Shown here in pieces: positions 24,596 through 32,913 of a DNA stretch of 43,979 nt. A program made the translations under genes and the position numbers. The notes under the pieces are model-generated. The model was given only the letters and a program-made list of their open reading frames with translations. It was not told where the DNA came from and made no database searches. Source of the DNA: CAZADA01 sp964568975 (GTDB lineage Bacteria; Pseudomonadota; Alphaproteobacteria; Caulobacterales; Maricaulaceae). The stretch spans positions 1 to 43,979 of the forward strand of contig CAZMSO010000027.1 in the NCBI GenBank assembly GCA_964568975.1, read 5' to 3'. Each line of letters opens with the position of its first letter. Positions within the stretch are counted from its first letter, which is position 1.

Positions 24596-25731
24596 ACGCC
24601 GAGCTCCAAGTAAATCATCGCAAACACCGCATCGATCACAATCACGGCGAAAATGGATTGCACGACTGAAGCTGTGACATGCCGGCCAAGACTGTCTACG
24701 CCGCCGCGCACTTGCAGACCGTGCCAGCAGCCGATCAAGGCGATGACAAGAGCGAACACCGGCGCTTTCGCGATGCCGGCGAAGAAATGGGAGGTGTCGA
24801 GCTGGCTCGCTAACCGCTGGAAGAATTGTTCCGGCGACACGCCGCCGGACACCGCCAGCACAGTCATGCCGCCCAAAAGCCCCGTCACCATCGCGGTGAA
24901 TGACAACAGCGGCACCACCACCACGCACGCCAACACGCGGGGCACAACCAAGGTCTCCATCGGGTCGAGCCCAAGCGCGCGCAGGGCGTCGATCTCCTGC
25001 TGCATGCCCATGGCGCCGATTTTCGCAGTGAACGCGGAGTCTGAACGGCCCGCGATCAAGATCGCGGTGATGACGACGCCAAATTCACGCAGGATCGCAT
25101 AACCCACAAGCTCGACGGCGTAGATCGTGGCGCCGATTTGCTGCTGCAGCAGGTTCGCGCCCAGATACGCGACCACCGCGCCGACAAAGAAATTCAGCGT
25201 CGCCACAATCGGCATGGCGTTGAGGCCTGCGCTTTCAATCACCGCCACTGTCGGCGTCAGGCGCAAACGCTTGGGGTGAATGACGACGCGCCCGATCGCC
25301 GCCAGAAGCCGGCCGAAGAACGACAAGATCGCAATGAAATCCCCCAATGCGCGGATTAAGCCCTCGCCGGCGCGGGAGAACATGTCCAACAATCCGGGCC
25401 CGCGCATGGGCGGCGGCGGACACGATTGCGTGTGCGCGCGCACCAAATTCATCAAGTCGCGGGCGCTGGGATGCTCGCCAATGAAATGAAAATCAGCGTC
25501 CGGTTGCGAGCAGCGGTCCAACACCCGACCCAAAGCCAGTGCGCCGGCGGTGTCGATGCGCCCCAAGCGGCGCAAATCAATCGAGACAGCGCCAGGGTCG
25601 ACTTCGTCACGCAGCCGGCGCAACACAGAATCGTGGACGCCGACGCCCCTGACCGTCCATTCTCCCTCCGGCGCCAACACCACCTGACCGTTTTCCCGGC
25701 GCACAGTGAGACGCGTCGTCATGCCGTCCAT
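24592..25731 (-). CDS. mlaE: Mla-type ABC transporter permease with N-terminal STAS domain
   Basis: Inner-membrane permease of the lipid transporter. The 379 residues hold an N-terminal STAS-like domain (about 5-100: EGEWTVRGVG, SIDLRRLGRIDTAGALALGR) fused to the MlaE permease (from about 120), with AMPIVATLNFFVGAVVAYLGA, the coupling helix region REFGVVITAILIAGRSDSAF and GAMGMQQEIDALRALGLDP. In E. coli the STAS function is the separate protein MlaB; the fusion is common in other proteobacteria. First gene of the operon mlaE-mlaF-mlaD-lipoprotein, divergent from dgcN with only 42 bp between start codons. Confidence 0.93.
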   Translation of the reverse strand: MDGMTTRLTVRRENGQVVLAPEGEWTVRGVGVHDSVLRRLRDEVDPGAVSIDLRRLGRIDTAGALALGRVLDRCSQPDADFHFIGEHPSARDLMNLVRAHTQSCPPPPMRGPGLLDMFSRAGEGLIRALGDFIAILSFFGRLLAAIGRVVIHPKRLRLTPTVAVIESAGLNAMPIVATLNFFVGAVVAYLGANLLQQQIGATIYAVELVGYAILREFGVVITAILIAGRSDSAFTAKIGAMGMQQEIDALRALGLDPMETLVVPRVLACVVVVPLLSFTAMVTGLLGGMTVLAVSGGVSPEQFFQRLASQLDTSHFFAGIAKAPVFALVIALIGCWHGLQVRGGVDSLGRHVTASVVQSIFAVIVIDAVFAMIYLELGV

Positions 25732-25773
25732 GCGTTCGACCCCGCTCTTAGGCTCTTGATATCACACCGGCCC

Positions 25774-26856
25774 ATGACTGTTGCGAGACCTTACCTGTTG
25801 TTTCTCGGGGACGCCCCGGACCCGCTCGCCATCAAGACCGCCATGGGCGTTGTCGATTGGCGCCCGGATTGGTGTCTAGGCCAATTGCGGTTGCCAAGCT
25901 GCGGCGCCGACGCCGGCCTTCCCGACATGGGCCTGGCGGAGGCGGTCGCGAAGGGCGCGCGCACCTTTGTGATCGGGGCGGTGAACCCGGGCGGCGTGCT
26001 GCCGGAGGCGTGGACGGCCGTCATTCTTGAGGCCCTGGCGGCGGGGCTTGATGTGGCGAGCGGCCTCCACCGGCGCTTAGAAACGGCGCCTGGAGTGGCG
26101 GAGGCGGCGGCCGCCCATGGGCGCGCGCTCCACAATCTGCGCCACGCGGATCAGACCTTCGCGGTCGGCACGGGCCGCAAACGCACGGGCAAGCGCCTGC
26201 TCACCGTCGGCACGGACTGTGCGGTCGGCAAGAAGTACACAAGCCTCGCCATGGAGCGGGCGATGCGTGAGGCGGGCATGAACGCGGAGTTCGTGGCGAC
26301 CGGCCAAACAGGCGTGCTGATTGCGGGGCGCGGCGTGGCGCTCGACGCTGTGGGCGCTGACTTCATCTCCGGCGCGGCGGAGTGGCTCTCGCCCGACGCT
26401 CCTGAGGATCACTGGCATGTCGTGGAGGGCCAGGGTTCGCTCTTTCATCCCGCCTTTGCGGGTGTGACGGCGGGCCTCTTGCACGGCTCTCAGCCGGACG
26501 CCGTGATTGTGTGTCATGAGCCGACGCGGCGCACGATGCGCAACTCCCCTTATCCGATCGCGCGGATCGAGGATGTGATCGACCTGACGCTCCGGCTCGG
26601 GCGGCTGACCAATCCCCATATCGCCATTGCGGGCGTGGCGGTGAACACCCTCGCCCTTGACGACGCCGCCGCGCGCGCGTGCGTGGACGCGATCGCGCAG
26701 GCGCACGCCCTGCCCGCCACCGACCCGATCCGCTTCGGTTGCGCGCCCTTCGTGGAGGCCTTGCAGGCGCGCGCGTGGGGGCCGCCAGCGGACGCGACCG
26801 CTACACCCCCGTCCGCTACGCCCCCATCCGCCATACCCCTTGGGGATGGGCGGTGA
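25774..26856 (+). CDS. dgcN: D-glutamate N-acetyltransferase DgcN (DUF1611 family)
   Basis: DUF1611 protein of 360 aa. The C-terminal part has a P-loop-like GTDCAVGKKYTSLAME (about residues 148-163), then ATGQTGVLIAG, VEGQGSLFHPAF and VCHEPTRRTMRN, all family motifs. In marine Proteobacteria DgcN acetylates D-glutamate and DgcA racemises the product to N-acetyl-L-glutamate; the adjacent epimerase makes that assignment likely. The start at 25774 begins the conserved domain (YLLFLGDAPDPLAIKTA); an in-frame ATG at 25426 lies antisense in mlaE. No clear ribosome binding site, so the mRNA may be leaderless. The C-terminus carries a 15-nt repeat encoding TPPSA. Confidence 0.85.
   Translation: MTVARPYLLFLGDAPDPLAIKTAMGVVDWRPDWCLGQLRLPSCGADAGLPDMGLAEAVAKGARTFVIGAVNPGGVLPEAWTAVILEALAAGLDVASGLHRRLETAPGVAEAAAAHGRALHNLRHADQTFAVGTGRKRTGKRLLTVGTDCAVGKKYTSLAMERAMREAGMNAEFVATGQTGVLIAGRGVALDAVGADFISGAAEWLSPDAPEDHWHVVEGQGSLFHPAFAGVTAGLLHGSQPDAVIVCHEPTRRTMRNSPYPIARIEDVIDLTLRLGRLTNPHIAIAGVAVNTLALDDAAARACVDAIAQAHALPATDPIRFGCAPFVEALQARAWGPPADATATPPSATPPSAIPLGDGR
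26799..26843 (+). repeat. 15-nt in-frame tandem repeat at the dgcN 3' end
   Basis: Three 15-nt units (26799, 26814, 26829) encode TPPSA, TPPSA, IPLG-like residues at the extreme C-terminus of DgcN, just before the dgcA start. Confidence 0.7.
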
Positions 26857-27893
26857 CGCCGCGGCGTGTGCACGCGCGCCATGAACGCTGGCCGCTGACA
26901 TCGGAGTTTCGCATCGCCCGCGGCGCGAAGACGCACGCGGATGTGGTCGTCGTCACCTTGGAGCAGGACGGAGCCGTCGGGCGCGGCGAGTGCACGCCTT
27001 ACGCCCGCTATGGGGAAACGGTGGCGAGCGTGCTGGAGCAAATCGAGGGCGCGCGCGCGCTTCTGGACGCGCCCGCCCATGCCGGGTTCGAAGCGGCCCA
27101 GGCGGCGTTGCTTGACGGCGTCCCGGCGGGTGCGGCGCGCAACGCCTTAGACTGCGCGCTGTGGGACCTCGCGTGCAAACAACGCGGCGTGCGCGCCTCA
27201 GCCCTGCGCGGCCTGCCGCCGCCGGCCCCGCGGCTCACGGCCTACACCCTCTCCATCGACACGCCCGACGCGATGGCCGCCGCGGCCGGCATCGCTCCGG
27301 AGCCTCCGGCGGCCATCGCCGACGCCGCGAACGCCACGCCGCTGCTCAAGATGAAACTCGCGGGCGATGGCGCGGATCTCGCGCGGATCGAGGCCGTGCA
27401 TGCGGCCGCCCCCCGCGCGCGGCTGATCCTGGACGCCAATGAGGGCCTGGATCGCGCGGGGCTTGAGGCGCTGGCGCCGGTCGCGGCGCGGTGCGGGGCA
27501 GTGTTGATTGAACAGCCCCTGCCCGCGGCTGAGGACGCCGCGCTCGCGGGCTTTGACAGCCCCGTGCCCCTGTGTGCGGATGAAAGCCTGCACACATCCG
27601 CGGATTTAGACGTCGTCGCACAACGCTATCAGGCGGTGAATGTGAAGCTCGACAAGACAGGCGGCTTCGATGAAGCAGCCCGCACCGTGGAGCAGGCCCG
27701 CGCGCTCGGCCTGCACGTCATGGTCGGCTGCATGGTTGCGACATCGCTCGCGATGGCGCCGGCGTTTCTGCTGACGCCGCTCGCCGATTACGTCGATCTC
27801 GACGGGCCGCTCTTGTTGGCGCAGGATCGCACGCCGGCCATCGCTTATGACGGCGTGCTGATGCCGCCCCCGCCGGCGGCGGTGTGGGGCTAA
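26853..27893 (+). CDS. dgcA: N-acetyl-D-glutamate racemase DgcA / dipeptide epimerase, enolase superfamily
   Basis: A 346-aa enolase-superfamily enzyme of the muconate-lactonising/dipeptide epimerase group. Visible: capping domain (VVVVTLEQDGAVGRGECTPYARYGE), catalytic KMK (in LLKMKLAGDG), metal ligands in LILDANEG, IEQPLP and CADES, second catalytic Lys in NVKLDKTGGF, and GCMVATS near the barrel end. Alone it would be called an L-Ala-D/L-Glu epimerase; next to dgcN it is better read as DgcA. The start is GTG at 26853, overlapping the dgcN stop as GTGA. Tail-to-tail with the MFS gene; the stop codons overlap. Confidence 0.87.
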   Translation: MTPRRVHARHERWPLTSEFRIARGAKTHADVVVVTLEQDGAVGRGECTPYARYGETVASVLEQIEGARALLDAPAHAGFEAAQAALLDGVPAGAARNALDCALWDLACKQRGVRASALRGLPPPAPRLTAYTLSIDTPDAMAAAAGIAPEPPAAIADAANATPLLKMKLAGDGADLARIEAVHAAAPRARLILDANEGLDRAGLEALAPVAARCGAVLIEQPLPAAEDAALAGFDSPVPLCADESLHTSADLDVVAQRYQAVNVKLDKTGGFDEAARTVEQARALGLHVMVGCMVATSLAMAPAFLLTPLADYVDLDGPLLLAQDRTPAIAYDGVLMPPPPAAVWG

Positions 27894-29110
27894 AGCGCGC
27901 GCCGCTCCAGCCGCCACAAAACGCCCGCCGTAGCCAGCCCGCCAGCGCACACACCCGCCATCGACAGATATCCCAACGCGCCGAATTGGTCATAAAGGAC
28001 GCCGCTGAGCGCGGTGGCCGCCGCCAACACCCCGCCCAACGCTAAGCCGGAGTTCACCGACTGCAGCGTGGCGGCGGCATGCTCGGGCGCGCGCGCGGCG
28101 ATGTGCATCACAATCCCCAAATGCGCCGCCGCGAAAGTCCCCGCATGGAGCGTTTGCAACGCAAACGTCGTCGCCAAGTCCGGCTGAAACGCGAAGGCCG
28201 TCCAGCGCACGACGCCGCACACCGCGCCGGCCGCCAACAACGCGGCGGGGCCATAGCGCTCCACCCGCCGGCCAAAGACAGTCAAAAACACAATCTCCGC
28301 CGCGATCCCCCAGCCCCATAAGACGCCGATGGTGGTCTTGGAATAGCCCGCGTCCGACCAAGCGAGGGTGGAAAACCAATAGTAAAAGCCATGCCCGCCC
28401 TGCACCAGCGCTGAGGCGGCGATCGCCGCCACTGTGTCAGCCTGCGTCAACACCCGCCACACCGGCGCAGACCGCGCGGCCGCCGACCGCGGCCGCTGCG
28501 GCAAGACGCCGGCGCTTAACGCAATCAGCACGCACACGCCGATGAGCCACGCGATCAGGACGGTCGGGCCCCAGCCGTCAATCAACGCCCCCACCGCCAC
28601 GGATGCGCCCACAAAGGTCGCCGACCCCACGCTGCGCACCGGCCCATACGCAAACCCCTCACGCCGGGCGGCGGCCATGGCGCTGGATTCCAAGAGCGGC
28701 GTGAGCGGGGCGGCGGCCGCGGACGCCGCCACCGTCGCCACGACCAGCGTCCACGGCGAGGGCGCGAGCCATTGCCCGACATAAAGACCCGCCGTCACAA
28801 GCGCCGCCAACCGAAAAACGCCGCGCGCATCGCCCAGACGGTCCGACGCATAGCCGCCCGCTAACGACACTAAGAACCGCGCCACCATGCCTGTCGCGGC
28901 GGCGGCCCCGATCGCCTCCGCGCTAAGGCCGCGATGGGCGAGCCACACCGGCAAGTAAGGCAGCGAAGCCCCCATCATCAAAAACAACACGCCGTAAAGC
29001 CAGCCATACCGCCAGGCCGGGCTGAGCGCGTGCGCCGCGCGGCGCCGGGAGCTCTGCTCTGGGGGCCTCGCGTGCGGCGGCGTCGATTGGGGAGCGATCT
29101 CAGAAACCAC
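27890..29110 (-). CDS. MFS transporter (MFS_1-like, phenylpropionate/nucleoside permease type)
   Basis: A 406-aa major facilitator with about 12 membrane helices. The N-terminal motif WLYGVLFLMMGASLPYLPVWL with LSAEAIG, then GGYASDRLGD (A-type motif between helices 2 and 3), resembles the HcaT / MFS_1-like group; transported compound unknown. The start is GTG at 29110, leading a short disordered Pro/Arg-rich cytoplasmic N-terminus. It overlaps dgcA at the stop codons by 3 bp and is divergent from the DUF423 gene by 46 bp. Export or uptake of an amino-acid-like compound linked to dgcNA is possible but unproven. Confidence 0.87.
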   Translation of the reverse strand: MVSEIAPQSTPPHARPPEQSSRRRAAHALSPAWRYGWLYGVLFLMMGASLPYLPVWLAHRGLSAEAIGAAAATGMVARFLVSLAGGYASDRLGDARGVFRLAALVTAGLYVGQWLAPSPWTLVVATVAASAAAAPLTPLLESSAMAAARREGFAYGPVRSVGSATFVGASVAVGALIDGWGPTVLIAWLIGVCVLIALSAGVLPQRPRSAAARSAPVWRVLTQADTVAAIAASALVQGGHGFYYWFSTLAWSDAGYSKTTIGVLWGWGIAAEIVFLTVFGRRVERYGPAALLAAGAVCGVVRWTAFAFQPDLATTFALQTLHAGTFAAAHLGIVMHIAARAPEHAAATLQSVNSGLALGGVLAAATALSGVLYDQFGALGYLSMAGVCAGGLATAGVLWRLERRAL

Positions 29111-29156
29111 GAACGGAGCCTTAGCCAGGGCGCGCCGGCAGGGCTATAGAAAACCG

Positions 29157-29588
29157 ATGAGCGATCCGTCACCGATTGGGGACGCGCGCGACGCGCCGCC
29201 TCCGCCCACCCCGTCTCCCCGACGCGGCGCCGGCCATGTCGCGGCGCCCTTAGCCGCCGCCGTCGCCGCTCTTCACGGGGCGATGGCCATCGCCGCCGGC
29301 GCGTTCGGCGCCCATGGCGCGCCAGACAGCGCGGCTGACCTTCTGAGCACCGGCGCGCGCTGGCAATCAATCGCGGCCGTGGCGAGCCTCTTTTGCGCGT
29401 GGCGCGGCGCGCGCGCGGCGGCGTGGCTCTTCAACACGGGGGCGGCGTTGTTTGCGGGGTCGCTTTACGGACTGGCGGCGGGCGCGCCGTCCTTGCTCGG
29501 CGCTGTCGCGCCCATGGGCGGCGGCGCGTTGATCCTCGCCTGGCTCTCTTTGGCTTGGCGCGAAGCGCTTGAGCTGATCCGGCGCTGA
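29157..29588 (+). CDS. DUF423 small membrane protein
   Basis: A 143-aa protein with a disordered Pro-rich N-terminus (1-25) and four predicted membrane helices. AAGAFGAHG is the signature of the DUF423 (YwdK/YgdD) family; RWQSIAAVASLF aligns with the conserved YQ/H-rich helix, though the usual His is missing. Function of the family is unknown. A TATAGA-like box lies about 10 nt before the ATG with no ribosome binding site, suggesting a leaderless transcript. The following 156 bp (29589-29744) hold no gene I can support. Confidence 0.8.
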   Translation: MSDPSPIGDARDAPPPPTPSPRRGAGHVAAPLAAAVAALHGAMAIAAGAFGAHGAPDSAADLLSTGARWQSIAAVASLFCAWRGARAAAWLFNTGAALFAGSLYGLAAGAPSLLGAVAPMGGGALILAWLSLAWREALELIRR

Positions 29589-29744
29589 TTAGACAGCGCC
29601 TGGGCCACCGCGCGGCGCGCGTCCACGGCGCCGCAGCGCTGGATTTGCGCGGGCGCAGCCTCTAGCGTGGAGGTGTTGTGTCGTCATCGTCTGCTCCTGA
29701 CGCCGCCCGGCGTTGTGCAAGTCCGCCCCCCAAAGGATCTTTTT

Positions 29745-31148
29745 ATGTTTGAGGCTGACCGGGCGACCCCGCCGCGAGGGGAACGGGCGTGCGCGTCGCC
29801 GTCCGCGCGGGCCGGCGCAGCCATCAGCGCTGAGGCGCGGCTGGACGCCAGCGCCGGTCCGGGCCGGCTGCGGATCGCTTTCGCCAGCTATCGCGCCCAT
29901 CCCCATGTCGGCGGCCAAGGGGTGTATGTGCGCGCCGTGACCGCCGCGCTTGCGGATTTGGGTCATCAGGTCGACGTGATCGCCGGCCCGCCTTATCCAG
30001 AGCTTGACCCACGCGTCGGTCTTGTGACGCTTCCGTCGCTGGATTTGTTCGCCCGCGACAACGCCTTCGCGGCGTTTCGTCCGCGCTTTTTGGGCTGTTG
30101 GCCCGACTTCGCGGAGTGGGCGCTGCACAACACCGGCGCTTTTGGGGAGGTCTACGCCTTTGGCGCGCGCTTCGCCGCGTGGGCCCAAACCCAGGGTCGC
30201 GGCTACGATGTGATTCATGACAATCAGGGCCTGAGCCGCGGGCTCTTGGCGGCCCAGCGCGCCGGCCCGCCGGCCGTGGCGACGCTCCATCATCCGATTA
30301 CGGCTGATCTCACGTGCGCCCTGGCGGCGGAGCCGCGACTCTGGCGGCGGCTGTTGCTGCGGCGCTGGCACGGCTTTGTGCGCACGCAAGCCGCGGTCGC
30401 GCGGCGGCTGCCGGCGCTGTTGACGGTCTCTCACGCCGCCAAAGCGCGCGCGGTTGCGGACTTCCGCCTTGATCCCGCGCGGGTGCATGTGTGCCCCAAC
30501 GGCGTTGACCAGGACGTCTTTCGACCCCGCCCCGACATCGCCCGCGACCCTGATCTCCTTGTCACCGCCGCAAGCGCGGACGTCCCGCTTAAGGGGCTTG
30601 CGGTGTTGATGCGCGCCATGGCGCGCCTGCGCGCCAGCCATCCGAAGGCGCGGCTGACGGTGATCGGCCGCTTGCGCGACGGACCGGCGCGCGATGCGCT
30701 TGAGGCGGCGGGGCTCGCAGACCGCGTCCGCTTTGTCAGTGGTTTGAGCGTGGAGGATATCGCGGCGCTTTACGCCCGCGCGGCGATTGTCGCGAGCCCG
30801 TCTTTGTTTGAAGGCTTTGGCTTGCCGGCGGCTGAGGCGATGGCTTGCGGCGCCGCAGTGGTCGCCACGGATGGCGGCGGCTTGCCGGAAGTCGTGGGCG
30901 ACGCCGGCGTGATCACGCCCGCCGGGGACGATGCAGCGTTAGCGCGAGCGATCGCCGCGCTGCTTGACGCGCCCGCGCGGCGCGCGGCCCTCGGCGCGGA
31001 TGCGTACGCCCGGGCGCGCGCGGTCTTCTCCTGGCGCGCGCATGCGCAAGCGGCCGTAGGGCTGCACCGCGCCGTCATTGCTCAGCGCGCCGCCCGCCGT
31101 GTCTCGTCGCCTCCGTTGGATCGCGCCCGTGCACACCATTCCGCTTAA
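29745..31148 (+). CDS. Glycosyltransferase family 4 protein
   Basis: A 467-aa GT-B glycosyltransferase. After a 38-residue disordered lead comes the N-terminal Rossmann domain with the glycine-rich acceptor loop (HPHVGGQGVYVRAV); the C-terminal GT4 domain shows HVCPNGVD, LTVIGR, VRFVSG and the donor-site motif SPSLFEGFGLPAAEAMACG (the EX7E pattern). The enzyme is cytoplasmic or membrane-associated and uses a nucleotide sugar; acceptor unknown. AAGGAT is 7 nt before the ATG at 29745. First gene of a set of three overlapping plus-strand genes. Confidence 0.92.
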   Translation: MFEADRATPPRGERACASPSARAGAAISAEARLDASAGPGRLRIAFASYRAHPHVGGQGVYVRAVTAALADLGHQVDVIAGPPYPELDPRVGLVTLPSLDLFARDNAFAAFRPRFLGCWPDFAEWALHNTGAFGEVYAFGARFAAWAQTQGRGYDVIHDNQGLSRGLLAAQRAGPPAVATLHHPITADLTCALAAEPRLWRRLLLRRWHGFVRTQAAVARRLPALLTVSHAAKARAVADFRLDPARVHVCPNGVDQDVFRPRPDIARDPDLLVTAASADVPLKGLAVLMRAMARLRASHPKARLTVIGRLRDGPARDALEAAGLADRVRFVSGLSVEDIAALYARAAIVASPSLFEGFGLPAAEAMACGAAVVATDGGGLPEVVGDAGVITPAGDDAALARAIAALLDAPARRAALGADAYARARAVFSWRAHAQAAVGLHRAVIAQRAARRVSSPPLDRARAHHSA

Positions 31149-31839
31149 GCGTTTGCCGATCGCCGCCGGCGACTGGGCGTTGGATCTTGGCTGCGGGCGC
31201 GGCCGCCACACCCATGGCCTCGCCTCCGTGACGCCGGCGACTGTGATCGGCGTCGACTTGGATTGGCAGGATTTGCGCGCCACCCAGGAGGGGTTCGCCT
31301 GGCTGCCGGGACGGGGCGGCTGGGGCCTTGCGCAAGCCGACGCGCTGGCCCTGCCCTTCGCGGATGAGGCGTTTGACGCCGTGGTGTGTTCTGAAGTGCT
31401 TGAACACATCCCGGCGGTGGAGACAGCGCTGGACGAAATCGCGCGCGTGGTGCGTCCCGGCGGAGCGCTGGCGGTGTCGGTGCCGCGGGCTTGGCCGGAG
31501 GCGCTGTGTTGGCGGCTTGCGCCGGAGTATCCGCGCCAACCGGGGGGCCATGTGCGGATCTTTAACGCCAAAGCGCTGCGCGCGAGCGTGGAGGACCGCG
31601 GCTTCGCCCTGCGTTGGCGCGGCTTCGCCCACGGTCTGCACAGCCCCTATTGGTGGCTGAAGTGCCTTTTGTGGGACCGGCGGGATGATCATCCCCTGAT
31701 CCGGGCGTATCAGCGCTTTTTAGAGTGGGACATTCTTAAGCAGCCGCGGCTGACGCGGGTGATGGAGGCGCTCGCCGCACCGGTCATGGGCAAGAGCGTG
31801 GTGATGGGCTTTGAAAAAACCGCGCGAGCCGGTTCATGA
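31099..31839 (+). CDS. Class I SAM-dependent methyltransferase (Methyltransf_11 type)
   Basis: About 246 aa. Motif I is ALDLGCGRGRHTHGLA, followed by acidic GVDLDWQ, ADALALPFADEAFDAVV and SEVLEHIP, then the beta-4/5 region VVRPGGALAVSVPRAWPE; the C-terminal part has an aromatic segment (HSPYWWLKCLLW) that may bind a large acceptor. The start is uncertain: GTG 31099 is chosen, while TTG 31078 and GTG 31129 are possible; all lie inside the GT gene's 3' end. It overlaps the next gene as ATGA. Probably methylates the same acceptor that the GT glycosylates. Confidence 0.85.
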   Translation: MSRRLRWIAPVHTIPLKRLPIAAGDWALDLGCGRGRHTHGLASVTPATVIGVDLDWQDLRATQEGFAWLPGRGGWGLAQADALALPFADEAFDAVVCSEVLEHIPAVETALDEIARVVRPGGALAVSVPRAWPEALCWRLAPEYPRQPGGHVRIFNAKALRASVEDRGFALRWRGFAHGLHSPYWWLKCLLWDRRDDHPLIRAYQRFLEWDILKQPRLTRVMEALAAPVMGKSVVMGFEKTARAGS

Positions 31840-32906
31840 CAGGCCTCAATCCGCGCGCCCTCGCTGACCGTATTCGCGCTCTGCAAGATCGCGACGGCCG
31901 CATTCGCTGGATTGACGCCGGCTTGTGGGATCCGTGGAACCACGCCGAAGCGGCCATGGGCCTGATGGTGGTGGGCGACATTGCGGGCGCACGACGCGCG
32001 CTTGACCACTTAGCGGAGGCCCAGCGCGCGGACGGGTCGTGGCTGGCGGAGATGGGCTGTGCGGCGCCGCTCGACGCTGCAAACCGCCGGCTCTTAGTGG
32101 CGGGCGCGCCGACGGTGGTGGACACGAATTTCTGCGCGTATCCAGCCGTCGCGGTGTGGCGGTTGGTCCTCACCACCGGCGACGCCCGCGACGCGCGCGC
32201 CTACGCCCCCATGGTGGAGCGGAGTTTGCGCTTTGTGGCGGGGCTGCAGCGGCCGGATGGGACGGTCCCCTGGCGCGTCCCGGAGCCGGGCGAAGCGGTG
32301 GAGACGATTGACGCGCTCCTGGCGGGCGGAGCCTCGATTATGTTCAGCTTAGCGTGTGGGGCGGCTGTGCTGGAGACGCTCGAGCGGCCGGCGGGGTGGA
32401 TGCGCGCGGCGGCCGGGCGTTTGCGCGAGGCGCTGGCGCGGCGTCCGGACCGCTTTGCGGAAAAGCCGCGCTACGCCATGGATTGGTATTACACGGCCTT
32501 GACGGGCGCTGTCGACGCTGCGACGGGCTGGCGCCGCCTTGCGGCGCGGTGGCGGACCTTTGTGCATCCGGTGTGGGGGTGTCGGTGCGTCCATGACGAG
32601 CCCTGGGCGACGGCTGCGGAAACCTCGGAGCTCGCGCTCACGGCCGCGGCGCTGGGCGCGCGGGAGGCGGCGCGCAAGCTCTTAGCGTCGGTGGCGCGTC
32701 ATGACGACGGCCATGGCGGGTTGTGGATGGGGCGCCAATTCCAAGAAGATCGGCCTTGGCCGGAGGAGCGGCCCTCCTGGACGGCGGGGGCCGCGCTTAT
32801 GGCGCTGGACGCGGTGGAGGGCGCAACCCCCGCCGCGGGCCTGTTTTGCGCGCGCCGGCGCGCGGACGCGCCCGCCGCAGCCGTGGCGGCGGCGCCGCCG
32901 GCCTAA
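31836..32906 (+). CDS. Prenyltransferase/squalene-cyclase-fold (alpha-toroid) protein
   Basis: A 356-aa helical protein with repeated QW-like elements: DRDGRIRWIDAGLWDPWNHAEAAMG, EAQRADGSWLAE, LQRPDGTVPWRV, SVARHDDGHGGLWMG. This is the (alpha/alpha) barrel of the terpene cyclase/prenyltransferase superfamily. The DxDD or DDTA catalytic motifs of squalene or terpene cyclases are not evident, so activity is unknown; binding of a polyprenyl chain is plausible. Translationally coupled to the upstream methyltransferase (ATGA). The stop is 7 bp from the convergent methyltransferase stop. Confidence 0.75.
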   Translation: MTGLNPRALADRIRALQDRDGRIRWIDAGLWDPWNHAEAAMGLMVVGDIAGARRALDHLAEAQRADGSWLAEMGCAAPLDAANRRLLVAGAPTVVDTNFCAYPAVAVWRLVLTTGDARDARAYAPMVERSLRFVAGLQRPDGTVPWRVPEPGEAVETIDALLAGGASIMFSLACGAAVLETLERPAGWMRAAAGRLREALARRPDRFAEKPRYAMDWYYTALTGAVDAATGWRRLAARWRTFVHPVWGCRCVHDEPWATAAETSELALTAAALGAREAARKLLASVARHDDGHGGLWMGRQFQEDRPWPEERPSWTAGAALMALDAVEGATPAAGLFCARRRADAPAAAVAAAPPA

Positions 32907-32913
32907 GCACGCC

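Noticed and set aside
23786..24928. 380-aa form of MlaF
   Set aside because: The first 111 residues are antisense-like noise inside mlaE; the ABC domain begins at ATG 24595.
29589..30641. 350-aa minus-strand frame
   Set aside because: Antisense to the GT4 glycosyltransferase, composition of a shadow frame.
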